A stretch of DNA of 5,644 bases from Alphaproteobacteria bacterium (GCA_003450915.1 DMEM01000157.1:1-5644); one strand, 5' to 3'. Numbered from the stretch's first letter, positions 1 to 5,368 are shown. Made by a program: numbers and translations. The notes: generated from the letters alone by a model not told the origin.

Positions 1-144
1 GTGCTTTTTTATCGTTTTTTTATTTATGTGAATAGTGGCAGTATTACCGGTATTAATGATATCATACTAACCGCTAGTTTTTTATTTACCTCAAGATTAA
101 TATCTATTTTTACTTTTTTTATAGTTTTGCTCGGGCCATGCTAA
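1..144 (+). CDS. Possible C-terminal end of a membrane protein (partial, starts before the window)
   Basis: This forward frame is open from the first base to a TAA at 142-144 (47 codons); the other two forward frames close within about 35 bases. The translated tail is very hydrophobic, with a stretch containing ILTASFLFTSRLISIFTFF and ending in LLGPC. An uninterrupted run of this length is uncommon but not impossible in DNA this AT-rich. The arrangement fits a gene end: the stop comes just before the predicted rsmA promoter at 159-187. The pattern of an Arg-Leu within a final hydrophobic helix followed by LLG is loosely reminiscent of the lysylphosphatidylglycerol-synthase-type (UPF0104) membrane family, but this is a weak resemblance and no function is assigned. 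It could equally be non-coding T-rich DNA. Sequence to the left of the window would decide. Confidence 0.35.
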   Translation: MLFYRFFIYVNSGSITGINDIILTASFLFTSRLISIFTFFIVLLGPC

Positions 145-158
145 AAAGTTCATTTTTA

Positions 159-187
159 TTGCCAAAAAAGTCAAAATAAGGTATAAA
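159..187 (+). promoter_or_regulatory. Sigma-70-type promoter of rsmA
   Basis: TTGCCA at 159-164 (5 of 6 matches to the -35 consensus) and TATAAA at 182-187 (5 of 6 to the -10) are separated by exactly 17 bases. Transcription would begin near 194, giving a leader of about 34 bases before the rsmA start. The site lies after the stop of the possible upstream gene, so rsmA probably has its own promoter. Confidence 0.6.
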
Positions 188-227
188 TAATAATAGAAAA
201 TAAACTAATTTATTAAGGGAAAAATAG

Positions 228-998
228 ATGTTATTACAGGCAGATAAATCACTAGGGCAAAACTTTTTAACAGATGGCAATATTTTAGATAAAATTGCAC
301 GCTCAGTAAGAGCTAAAAAAGGCGATACGGCGATTGAAATTGGCCCAGGGCAAGGTGCTTTAACTCGCAAAATGTTAGAAAAAGGTGTTAATATTATAGC
401 CGTTGAATATGATGAGAGATTTATTCCATTACTTAATGATTTAAATAATCAAGGTTATGAAGGTAAAATTGAAGTTCATCATGCTGATGTTTTAAAAACA
501 GACCTAACCAAGTTAATTGATAAAAAAGTGCCATTGATTGGTAACCTTCCTTATAATATTGGTACTGAAATTATTTTCGGAAGCATTCGTAACCCTGAAA
601 GTTTTTCTCAAATGTTATTCTTGTTGCAAAAAGAAGTTGTTGAAAGAATTACAGCAACTGTAGATGATAGACACTGGGGACGTTTAGGCTTAATGTGCCA
701 ACAATATGCTGATACTGCATACCTATTTGATGTGCCTCCAACAGCCTTTATTCCTGCCCCAAAAGTTATGTCATCAATCGTTGAGTTGAACTTGTTAGAA
801 AAACCTCGTTTTGATATAGAACATAAAAAGCTAGAGCGAGTAATTAAAACAGCTTTTGTAAAACGCCGTAAAATGTTAAGAGCAAGCTTAAAAGGAACTT
901 TAAACCAAGATCAAATTCAAACAGCAGGGGTGGAACCAACGGAACGTCCAGAAAACTTAACACTTTCTGATTTCGTAAATCTAGCTAAACAACTTTAG
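228..998 (+). CDS. rsmA: 16S rRNA (adenine(1518)-N6/adenine(1519)-N6)-dimethyltransferase RsmA (KsgA)
   Basis: RsmA uses S-adenosylmethionine to dimethylate the two adjacent adenines in the 3'-terminal hairpin of 16S rRNA during late assembly of the small ribosomal subunit; loss usually gives kasugamycin resistance. The 256-residue length is slightly short for the family. Visible motifs are the N-terminal LGQNFL (9-14), the SAM-binding loop EIGPGQGALT (37-46), the ribose-contacting acidic residue E60, the ADVL segment with D87, the catalytic NLPY (106-109), FIPAPKV (174-180), and the basic RNA-binding run KRRKMLRASLK (212-222). The start is supported by AAGGGA at 215-220, 7 bases before the ATG. 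YNIGTE after the catalytic motif, GRLG (151-154) and FDVPPTAF (167-174) resemble alphaproteobacterial RsmA more than the gammaproteobacterial form; this is a judgement from memory. It appears to be transcribed alone. All key residues are present. Confidence 0.97.
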   Translation: MLLQADKSLGQNFLTDGNILDKIARSVRAKKGDTAIEIGPGQGALTRKMLEKGVNIIAVEYDERFIPLLNDLNNQGYEGKIEVHHADVLKTDLTKLIDKKVPLIGNLPYNIGTEIIFGSIRNPESFSQMLFLLQKEVVERITATVDDRHWGRLGLMCQQYADTAYLFDVPPTAFIPAPKVMSSIVELNLLEKPRFDIEHKKLERVIKTAFVKRRKMLRASLKGTLNQDQIQTAGVEPTERPENLTLSDFVNLAKQL

Positions 999-1008
999 TT
1001 TTTTTAAT

Positions 1009-1040
1009 AAAGCCAAAGATTGTATATGGCTTTGTGTTTG
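1009..1040 (+). terminator. Weak hairpin terminator after rsmA
   Basis: AAAGCCA (1009-1015) and TGGCTTT (1027-1033) form a perfect 7-bp stem with an 11-base loop, starting 10 bases after the rsmA stop. The following bases (GTGTTTG) are only moderately T-rich, so termination may be incomplete. Confidence 0.4.
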
Positions 1041-1079
1041 TAATTTATCCGAAATGTTCTTTTTTTGAAAAAATGCATT

Positions 1080-1106
1080 AATAGTCAATAATGTATATTG
1101 ACTATT
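1080..1106. repeat. Perfect 11-bp inverted repeat, operator-like, upstream of the NADAR gene
   Basis: AATAGTCAATA (1080-1090) and TATTGACTATT (1096-1106) are exact reverse complements separated by the 5 bases ATGTA. The right arm contains the TTGACT -35 hexamer of the downstream promoter. There is no T-tract after it, so it does not look like a terminator. A site for a dimeric repressor that blocks polymerase binding is the simplest reading; the regulator is not identifiable from the sequence. Confidence 0.6.
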
Positions 1107-1126
1107 TGGCTTATCTGTCTTATACT
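1098..1126 (+). promoter_or_regulatory. Sigma-70-type promoter of the NADAR gene
   Basis: TTGACT at 1098-1103 and TATACT at 1121-1126 (each 5 of 6 consensus matches) are spaced by 17 bases, close to ideal. Transcription would start near 1133, with a leader of about 30 bases. The -35 lies inside the inverted repeat at 1080-1106. The -10 is part of TTATACTTAT (1120-1129), which recurs exactly at 1135-1144. Confidence 0.6.
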
Positions 1127-1152
1127 TATGGTAGTTATACTTATATACTTTT

Positions 1153-1166
1153 AGGGAGTGGTTATG
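1153..1166 (+). promoter_or_regulatory. Ribosome binding site that fixes the NADAR start at 1164
   Basis: AGGGAG at 1153-1158 is a strong Shine-Dalgarno sequence 5 bases before ATG 1164. The longer reading from GTG 1158 would put the start codon within this element with nothing comparable upstream, so the shorter protein is preferred. Confidence 0.6.
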
Positions 1167-1799
1167 ATAGATCGCTTACAAAATTATGATGATGAGATTC
1201 TTGCAGATAAATTTGTTTATAATTTTAAACAAGAGAAAACTAGCATTCTTAGCAACTGCTATGGTCCACTACCAGAAAAGATAGTTTTACCTGCAGAGCA
1301 CATATTAGTTAATGATAAAGTTATAGCTCTTCCGGCAACCGAGTACGATAGTGTAGAAAATGCCTATCATGCATGGAAGTTACTGGATTTAAATCTGCGC
1401 CAATTTTTCTCACATATTGGCCCTTTACAGGCTAAAGATATATCGGTGCATCCAGAGTTTGTTGCAAGGCCTGATATGACAGATCAGCGATGCTTAGAAG
1501 TTATGTTTGATTTACTTAAGCAAAAGTTTGAAAATAGTGTTTTTCTTGCAGTGATGTTGTTGATTGAAGAAGATCAGAGTATCTTAAAAGGAGAATACTG
1601 GAAAGATACGATGTTTGGTGATGACTTTAAAACACTACCAAAAGAGAATTACCTTGGAAAGCTTTTGCTAGTCATTAAATATGATATGAAGTATTCTGAT
1701 TTAAATAAGACGTTTGCAGAGTTGAAACAAAATTACGACCTTGATTTTGCCTTTTTATGGCAAGAGCAAGAAAACATAGAAGAAGAGACCGCCCTGTAG
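1164..1799 (+). CDS. NADAR/YbiA-like (DUF1768) domain protein
   Basis: A 211-residue soluble protein. Seen in order: LSNCYGPL (29-36), matching the family's N-terminal SNF/Y segment; YDSVENAYHAWK (61-72), the hallmark helix with the candidate catalytic Glu at 65; an AK pair (90-91); the helix VMFDLLKQKFENSVFLAVML (113-132); and WKDTMFG (146-152) followed by ENYLGKLLLVIK (161-172), matching the family's D-x-x-WG and N-x-LGK-x-LM blocks. Phe replaces the usual Trp before the Gly. Known NADAR proteins either cleave the N-glycosidic bond of reactive riboflavin-pathway intermediates (YbiA/COG3236) or remove ADP-ribose, including from guanine in DNA opposite DarT-like toxins; which applies here is unknown. 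The last 35 residues are a charged extension of unclear role. I chose ATG 1164 because AGGGAG (1153-1158) lies 5 bases upstream; an in-frame GTG at 1158 would overlap that ribosome site. It is monocistronic, with no toxin gene beside it. Confidence 0.75.
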   Translation: MIDRLQNYDDEILADKFVYNFKQEKTSILSNCYGPLPEKIVLPAEHILVNDKVIALPATEYDSVENAYHAWKLLDLNLRQFFSHIGPLQAKDISVHPEFVARPDMTDQRCLEVMFDLLKQKFENSVFLAVMLLIEEDQSILKGEYWKDTMFGDDFKTLPKENYLGKLLLVIKYDMKYSDLNKTFAELKQNYDLDFAFLWQEQENIEEETAL

Positions 1800-1812
1800 G
1801 GCGGTCTTTTTT
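1781..1812 (+). terminator. Strong intrinsic terminator, overlapping the NADAR stop codon and shared by convergent genes
   Basis: AGACCGCCC (1786-1794) and GGGCGGTCT (1799-1807) form a perfect 9-bp GC-rich stem around a TGTA loop, followed by T-rich sequence to 1812; A-T and G-U pairs can extend the stem outward to 1781/1812. The TAG stop (1797-1799) falls in the loop and first stem base, so the hairpin encodes the last residues of the NADAR protein. It may also stop leftward transcripts of the gene ending at 1814, although the sequence after the stem on that strand (CTTCTTCT) is a poorer U-tract. Confidence 0.85.
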
Positions 1813-1813
1813 A

Positions 1814-3484
1814 TTATCTATAATTTTTATCTTTAAACATTAAGCTGTCTGCATTTTTTATCATATCATCTAGGTTGTCATATTCTTTTGAGGTGGTTAT
1901 GCCTATTGATGTAGATATTTTTAAAATATTACCTTCAAAGCTTATGGGTTGCTCGATTGTTTCAATGATAATATTGGTTAGATCTTTATCTAAATGTTCA
2001 GTTTGAACTAAGACAAATTCATCGCCACCAACTCTAAAGACATGGTCTTTTACTGCATCTAATTCATGTAAACGAGAAACTGTTTCAGCTAATACATAAT
2101 CTCCAGCATCATGTCCATATCTATCATTAATTGGCTTGAACTTGTTTAAATCTAAATAATAAAGCTTAAAACCTTGCCTTAATTTAAATAAACTATCTGC
2201 TTTATGGTCTAAATAATAACGATTATAAGCTTTTGTTAGCTTGTCTTTTGTTGATACGTGCTGAGATGCAAAATCATTAACTGTTTTTGCTAGTATAGTT
2301 TCAATTTTTAAATCGCCATAGTCATAGTTAGCAATGTTATCTAATTTAATTCTATCAATTTTAATATCTTTAGATAGTGCTTTGCTATTATGATCGTAAA
2401 GGCTTAATAGGTTAGACATGTTTAATTTAAGAAGATTAAAGTCTTTTTCATTATCAATAAAATTACCGTCTAAATTAGCTAAAGTATCTTGTTTTTCACC
2501 CTTTTTAATAAAGTGGAAGTCTTTGATAAAACCTGCCATTGAAATTACAAAGTTACCAAGTAGGATTAATGCAAGAGCACATCCTGATGCCATATTTATT
2601 ATAGGCTCTTTAACTAAATCAAAGTTTGCAAGAATTAATTCTAGGGAGTATACGAAAATAATGTGTAATGATAAAATTGATGATAAGTATTTAGCACCAA
2701 TTGTTTTACCAGCATAAAACTCACAGTATTTGGCAATACTTACGATAAATAAACCGTGCAACCCAGCGATCAGAAATAAATTAAAATCACTAAAATCACT
2801 AAAATTAGGAAAATATTTTAAAAAGCTAATATTATTACTTGATTTAATAAAAGAAACAGAAAGCAAAAAAGTTAAAAATACAAAACTAGCAACTGCCATA
2901 ATAAAACCAGTTACTCTTAATTGAGATTTAAATGAAATAGCTTTACGGTTCGTTTTATGAACTTCAGTTACAATTTTTTGAGTTCCTTGAGTTACACCTC
3001 TTAATATAACAAATAAAACTAATAAAGCTTTCGATTCTACGGATAAATCTGCCGAACTAATAATTATATATAATCCAGATAAAATAATTAGAGAACCCAA
3101 AATTTCATATTTATTAGTTTTTTGATTCAAGAATAGTATTGATAATAATAAAGTGAATAGGCTACTACCTATGCCTAAAGCTGCACCTTCGGTTGCAGAT
3201 ACATACTGAATAATTAACAGAAAGAAGATTAAAGAAAAAATTTGTAAAAAGCCATAGATCCACGTCTCATACCTTTTAACTGTTTGATTTGCTAATTCAC
3301 CAGGACCAGCAACAAATAATAATCCAATAGCAGAACTTAACATAAATAATGCGGTATAAACTAGAATGTTACTATCTGTATATGAAACAACAAACTTTTG
3401 AGAAACAGCTCCTAAAGGGTATGCAATGATTGCAATAAATAAGGCATGTACCCAACCTGATTTTAATAAATTATTTGAAAACAT
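1814..3484 (-). CDS. Ten-helix DMT/EamA-like membrane protein fused to a GGDEF diguanylate cyclase domain
   Basis: A 556-residue inner-membrane protein predicted to make cyclic di-GMP from two GTP. Residues about 11-320 hold ten hydrophobic helices (roughly 11-29, 38-60, 74-95, 98-119, 126-144, 151-167, 189-213, 234-253, 265-287, 294-320) in two five-helix halves. The helix-4/5 wording (SATEGAALGIGSSLF, then LGSLIILSGLYII) is typical of EamA/drug-metabolite transporters. A polar linker (about 321-410) leads to a complete GGDEF domain: DKLTKAYNR (414-422), metal-binding D445 in LDLNKFKPIND, GHDAGD (457-462) and GGDEF (486-490). The product-inhibition I-site RxxD is AVKD (477-480), lacking the Arg, so feedback inhibition may be lost. 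The membrane half may sense or carry a ligand; that is inference. GGGGGAG (3492-3498) lies 7 bases before the ATG, inside the end of the upstream small gene, so the two are probably translationally coupled. Confidence 0.88.
   Translation of the reverse strand: MFSNNLLKSGWVHALFIAIIAYPLGAVSQKFVVSYTDSNILVYTALFMLSSAIGLLFVAGPGELANQTVKRYETWIYGFLQIFSLIFFLLIIQYVSATEGAALGIGSSLFTLLLSILFLNQKTNKYEILGSLIILSGLYIIISSADLSVESKALLVLFVILRGVTQGTQKIVTEVHKTNRKAISFKSQLRVTGFIMAVASFVFLTFLLSVSFIKSSNNISFLKYFPNFSDFSDFNLFLIAGLHGLFIVSIAKYCEFYAGKTIGAKYLSSILSLHIIFVYSLELILANFDLVKEPIINMASGCALALILLGNFVISMAGFIKDFHFIKKGEKQDTLANLDGNFIDNEKDFNLLKLNMSNLLSLYDHNSKALSKDIKIDRIKLDNIANYDYGDLKIETILAKTVNDFASQHVSTKDKLTKAYNRYYLDHKADSLFKLRQGFKLYYLDLNKFKPINDRYGHDAGDYVLAETVSRLHELDAVKDHVFRVGGDEFVLVQTEHLDKDLTNIIIETIEQPISFEGNILKISTSIGITTSKEYDNLDDMIKNADSLMFKDKNYR
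2783..2805. repeat. In-frame 9-bp tandem repeat inside the DMT-GGDEF gene
   Basis: AAAATCACT occurs twice in tandem (2783-2791, 2792-2800), followed by the partial copy AAAAT. On the coding strand it encodes repeated Phe-Ser-Asp (within NFSDFSDFN, residues 227-235) in the loop before the eighth membrane helix. As the unit is three codons, copy-number change would lengthen the loop without breaking the frame. Confidence 0.6.
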
Positions 3485-3487
3485 TTT

Positions 3488-3667
3488 CTATCTCCCCCAA
3501 ACAAATGAAATAATGCCAATAAAAGCAAATATACCAATGCTTAGGCCTAAAACCCCATAATATGCTTTAATATTATCATGATCTTCTTTACGTCTTCTTA
3601 TTTTTCTATTATTTTTAGAAACCTTTACTTTTTTTATACGTCTGTCATCGGTTGCTCGTTGTATCAT
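3488..3667 (-). CDS. Small basic single-helix membrane protein (59 aa), first gene of the GGDEF operon
   Basis: An unrecognised 59-residue protein starting MIQRATDDRRIKKVK and ending SFVWGR. Residues 1-30 are strongly basic (many Lys and Arg, including RKIRRRK at 21-27); residues about 36-57 form one hydrophobic helix (YYGVLGLSIGIFAFIGIISF). By the positive-inside rule, the N-terminus should stay in the cytoplasm. The gene is supported by AGAGGAA (3676-3682), a near-ideal ribosome site 8 bases before the ATG, and by a promoter 40-70 bases upstream. Its TAG (3488-3490) is 3 bases from the ATG of the DMT-GGDEF gene, and its last codons contain that gene's ribosome site. This tight arrangement suggests a shared function, perhaps as a regulator, partner or assembly factor for the membrane cyclase, but no family is recognised and that role is inference. 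Its short length makes it easy for automatic annotation to miss. Confidence 0.75.
   Translation of the reverse strand: MIQRATDDRRIKKVKVSKNNRKIRRRKEDHDNIKAYYGVLGLSIGIFAFIGIISFVWGR
3492..3498 (-). promoter_or_regulatory. Ribosome binding site of the DMT-GGDEF gene inside the small gene
   Basis: On the minus strand this reads GGGGGAG, 7 bases before the ATG at 3484. It forms the Trp-Gly-Arg codons at the end of the 59-residue protein. Ribosomes finishing the small gene would stop right beside the next start, a usual layout for translational coupling. Confidence 0.7.
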
Positions 3668-3686
3668 TTTTATTATTCCTCTATTG

Positions 3687-3715
3687 AATATACACTATCA
3701 AAGGTAGTGTATATT
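3687..3715. repeat. Perfect 11-bp inverted repeat, operator-like, upstream of the small gene/GGDEF operon
   Basis: AATATACACTA (3687-3697) and TAGTGTATATT (3705-3715) are exact reverse complements around the 7 bases TCAAAGG. The right arm covers the predicted -10 box of the leftward promoter and the left arm falls just after the predicted transcription start. No T-tract follows on the minus strand, so an operator is more likely than a terminator. The sequence differs from the inverted repeat at 1080-1106, so a different regulator is likely. Confidence 0.6.
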
Positions 3716-3734
3716 AATTTAAAGATTATTTCAA
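3706..3734 (-). promoter_or_regulatory. Promoter of the small gene/DMT-GGDEF operon
   Basis: On the minus strand, TTGAAA (3734 to 3729) and TACACT (3711 to 3706) are spaced by 17 bases. The -35 has 5 of 6 consensus matches, the -10 only 4 of 6. The start would be near 3699 with a leader of about 30 bases. It begins only 2 bases beyond the pyk terminator T-tract, so the operon is probably insulated from pyk transcription. Confidence 0.45.
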
Positions 3735-3736
3735 AT

Positions 3737-3770
3737 AAAAAAAGAGCCCAAAGGATAAATCCTAAGGGCT
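3737..3770 (-). terminator. Intrinsic terminator of pyk
   Basis: On the minus strand, AGCCC and GGGCT (arms 3766-3770 and 3745-3749) and the inner AGGAT and ATCCT (3759-3763 and 3752-3756) form a two-part stem with a symmetric TT/TT mismatch, followed by C and seven T (3743 to 3737). It lies about 20 bases past the pyk stop. The plus strand also carries GTTTTTG after the stem, so some stopping in both directions is possible. Confidence 0.85.
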
Positions 3771-3791
3771 GTTTTTGTGCAAATAAATAAC

Positions 3792-5222
3792 TTATACAGT
3801 AGCAACTCTAATTGAGTTTGTTGAGCCAAGTTTACCAATTGGAGAACCGAAAGTAATAACGATTTTTTCACCTTCTTTAGCTGCACCAAATTCTTTAGCT
3901 TTAGCTGTAGCTGTAGGCATTAGTTGGTCAACTGATTCAATTTGGTCAATAACTCTAGCTGAGATACCGTAGTTTAAAGCTAGTGCTCTAGCTACTTTAA
4001 CATCAGGAGAGAAACTCCAGATTCTTGTAGTAGGGCGTTGTCTTGACATTCTTCTAGCTGTTGAACCTGTAGCTGTGTAACATACAATAGCTCTAGACTC
4101 TAGTTGTTCAGCGATCATAGCTGCTGATGATGAGATTGCATCTTCTGTAGCCATTTCATCTGAAGGAGTTTCAGCGAAGTAGAACTCTTGGTTTCTCATG
4201 AAGTATGGAGCTTGGTTTGCAAAAGCTGCAATTGAAGCCATAGCTTGAACTGCTTCTTGTGGGTGATCACCAGCTGCTGATTCGTTTGAAAGCATAACTG
4301 CATCTGCACCGTCGAATACTGCGTTAGCAATATCAGAAGCTTCAGCTCTTGTTGGAGAAGGGTTTCTAACCATTGAGTCAAGCATTTGTGTTGCTACAAC
4401 TACAGTTTTACCCATGTCTTGAGCTTGTTTAATTAATGATTTTTGAATTAATGGAACTTTAGCGAAAGGTACTTCAACACCTAAGTCACCACGAGCAACC
4501 ATGATACCGTCAGATTCAGCAAGAATCTCATCAAAATTGTCTACACCTTCTTGGTTTTCAATTTTAGAGATAATCTGAATGTTTTCGCCGCCGTGCTTAA
4601 ATAAAACTTCACGGATTTCTCTTACATCGTCCGCTTTACGGATAAATGATGCAGCAACGAAATCAACTTCTTGCTCACAACCAAATGCAAGGTCAGCTTT
4701 ATCTTTTTCAGATAGTGCCGGTAAACCGACACTGATGTTTGGTAGGTTTACACCTTTGTTTTCACCTAAGTCACCAGTGTTAAGTACTGTACATTTAACT
4801 TCTGTGTCAGTTGTTGCAACAACTTCCATTTCAATTAAACCATCATCAACAAGGATGATAGCACCAGGGTTAAGGTCTTTAGCAAAACCTGGGTACGTTA
4901 CAGCAACAATATCTTTGTTACCAATAACGCTAGTATCTGTTGTAAATGTAAATGACTGACCAACTGTTAACGTTACGTCTTCACCATTCTCTAATTTGAT
5001 CGTGCGAATTTCTGGACCTTTTGTATCCAGTAATACTGCAATTTTCTTATTTAGATTTTCACTTACTTGACGGATATTTTGAATACGAACTGAGTGTTCA
5101 GCAAAGTTACCGTGAGAGAAGTTTAAACGCATAACGTTCATGCCTGCGTTAACAAGTTCTGTTAGTTTCTCTACTGATTCAGTTTTTGGACCAATTGTAC
5201 AAACAATTTTAGTCTTTTTCAT
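3792..5222 (-). CDS. pykF: Pyruvate kinase, type I (PykF-like)
   Basis: Catalyses the last step of glycolysis in the cytoplasm: phosphoenolpyruvate plus ADP to pyruvate plus ATP, normally as a homotetramer needing Mg2+ and K+. The 476-residue protein is 6 residues longer than E. coli PykF and starts with the same MKKTKIVCTIGPKTES. Active-site residues are in place with E. coli numbering: R32, N34 and S36 in MRLNFSHG, K220 and E222 in the signature IISKIENQEG, D246 in ARGDLG, and T278 in ATQM. The B domain (about 70-170) and the C-terminal effector domain (about 345-476) are complete. The effector loop is TATGSTAR (383-390), lacking the Lys of E. coli's GGKSAR, and N313 replaces Gly in MLSGES; fructose-1,6-bisphosphate activation therefore should not be assumed. 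GGAG (5231-5234) sits 8 bases before the ATG. It is transcribed alone. The C-terminal domain is much less E. coli-like than the rest. Confidence 0.97.
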   Translation of the reverse strand: MKKTKIVCTIGPKTESVEKLTELVNAGMNVMRLNFSHGNFAEHSVRIQNIRQVSENLNKKIAVLLDTKGPEIRTIKLENGEDVTLTVGQSFTFTTDTSVIGNKDIVAVTYPGFAKDLNPGAIILVDDGLIEMEVVATTDTEVKCTVLNTGDLGENKGVNLPNISVGLPALSEKDKADLAFGCEQEVDFVAASFIRKADDVREIREVLFKHGGENIQIISKIENQEGVDNFDEILAESDGIMVARGDLGVEVPFAKVPLIQKSLIKQAQDMGKTVVVATQMLDSMVRNPSPTRAEASDIANAVFDGADAVMLSNESAAGDHPQEAVQAMASIAAFANQAPYFMRNQEFYFAETPSDEMATEDAISSSAAMIAEQLESRAIVCYTATGSTARRMSRQRPTTRIWSFSPDVKVARALALNYGISARVIDQIESVDQLMPTATAKAKEFGAAKEGEKIVITFGSPIGKLGSTNSIRVATV

Positions 5223-5337
5223 TCTTATAGCTCCGTATGGGATATTTTATATTTTTCTGACTTCGGGTTCTTACTTATAGTCTAGATGATAAATGCGTCT
5301 ATTAAATGTGAATGCAACTATAAGTAGATATTCTTTT

Positions 5338-5351
5338 ATTGAAACGATATA
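5338..5351 (+). promoter_or_regulatory. Possible Cra/FruR-like operator upstream of pyk
   Basis: ATTGAAACGATATA matches 13 of 14 positions of the published E. coli Cra consensus RSTGAAWCSNTHHW; only the second base differs. In E. coli, Cra represses pykF. The consensus is degenerate and the right half of the site is not palindromic. If the host is an alphaproteobacterium it may have no Cra, so this is tentative. Confidence 0.2.
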
Positions 5352-5368
5352 GCTTTCATATGAAACTA

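Noticed and set aside
56..65. 10-bp palindrome ATGATATCAT
   Set aside because: It is short, AT-rich and inside a possibly coding frame, with no promoter element nearby, so it is likely chance.
119..370. Minus-strand 83-codon reading frame
   Set aside because: It lies antisense to the rsmA promoter and the first conserved motifs of rsmA, and its translation shows no family pattern.
1080..1106. Inverted repeat as a second rsmA terminator
   Set aside because: The stem is AT-rich and is not followed by a T-tract, and the right arm carries a near-consensus -35.
1158..1163. GTG 1158 as the start of the NADAR gene
   Set aside because: It overlaps the Shine-Dalgarno element AGGGAG, which is well spaced for ATG 1164.
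2418..2924. Two plus-strand reading frames (99 and 64 codons)
   Set aside because: They are antisense to the membrane domain of the DMT-GGDEF gene, with Lys/Ile-rich translations and no supporting start signals.
3578..3790. Plus-strand 70-codon reading frame
   Set aside because: It runs antisense to the 59-residue gene and through the palindrome and the pyk terminator; it has no ribosome site, and the minus-strand gene explains the region better.
4196..4381. Minus-strand 61-codon frame within pyk
   Set aside because: It is a shifted frame of pyk, with a Gln/Leu-rich low-complexity translation; pyk itself is intact.
4579..4959. Plus-strand 126-codon reading frame
   Set aside because: It is antisense to strongly conserved pyruvate kinase motifs; the Ser/Thr/Pro-rich product is what reversed pyk codons give.
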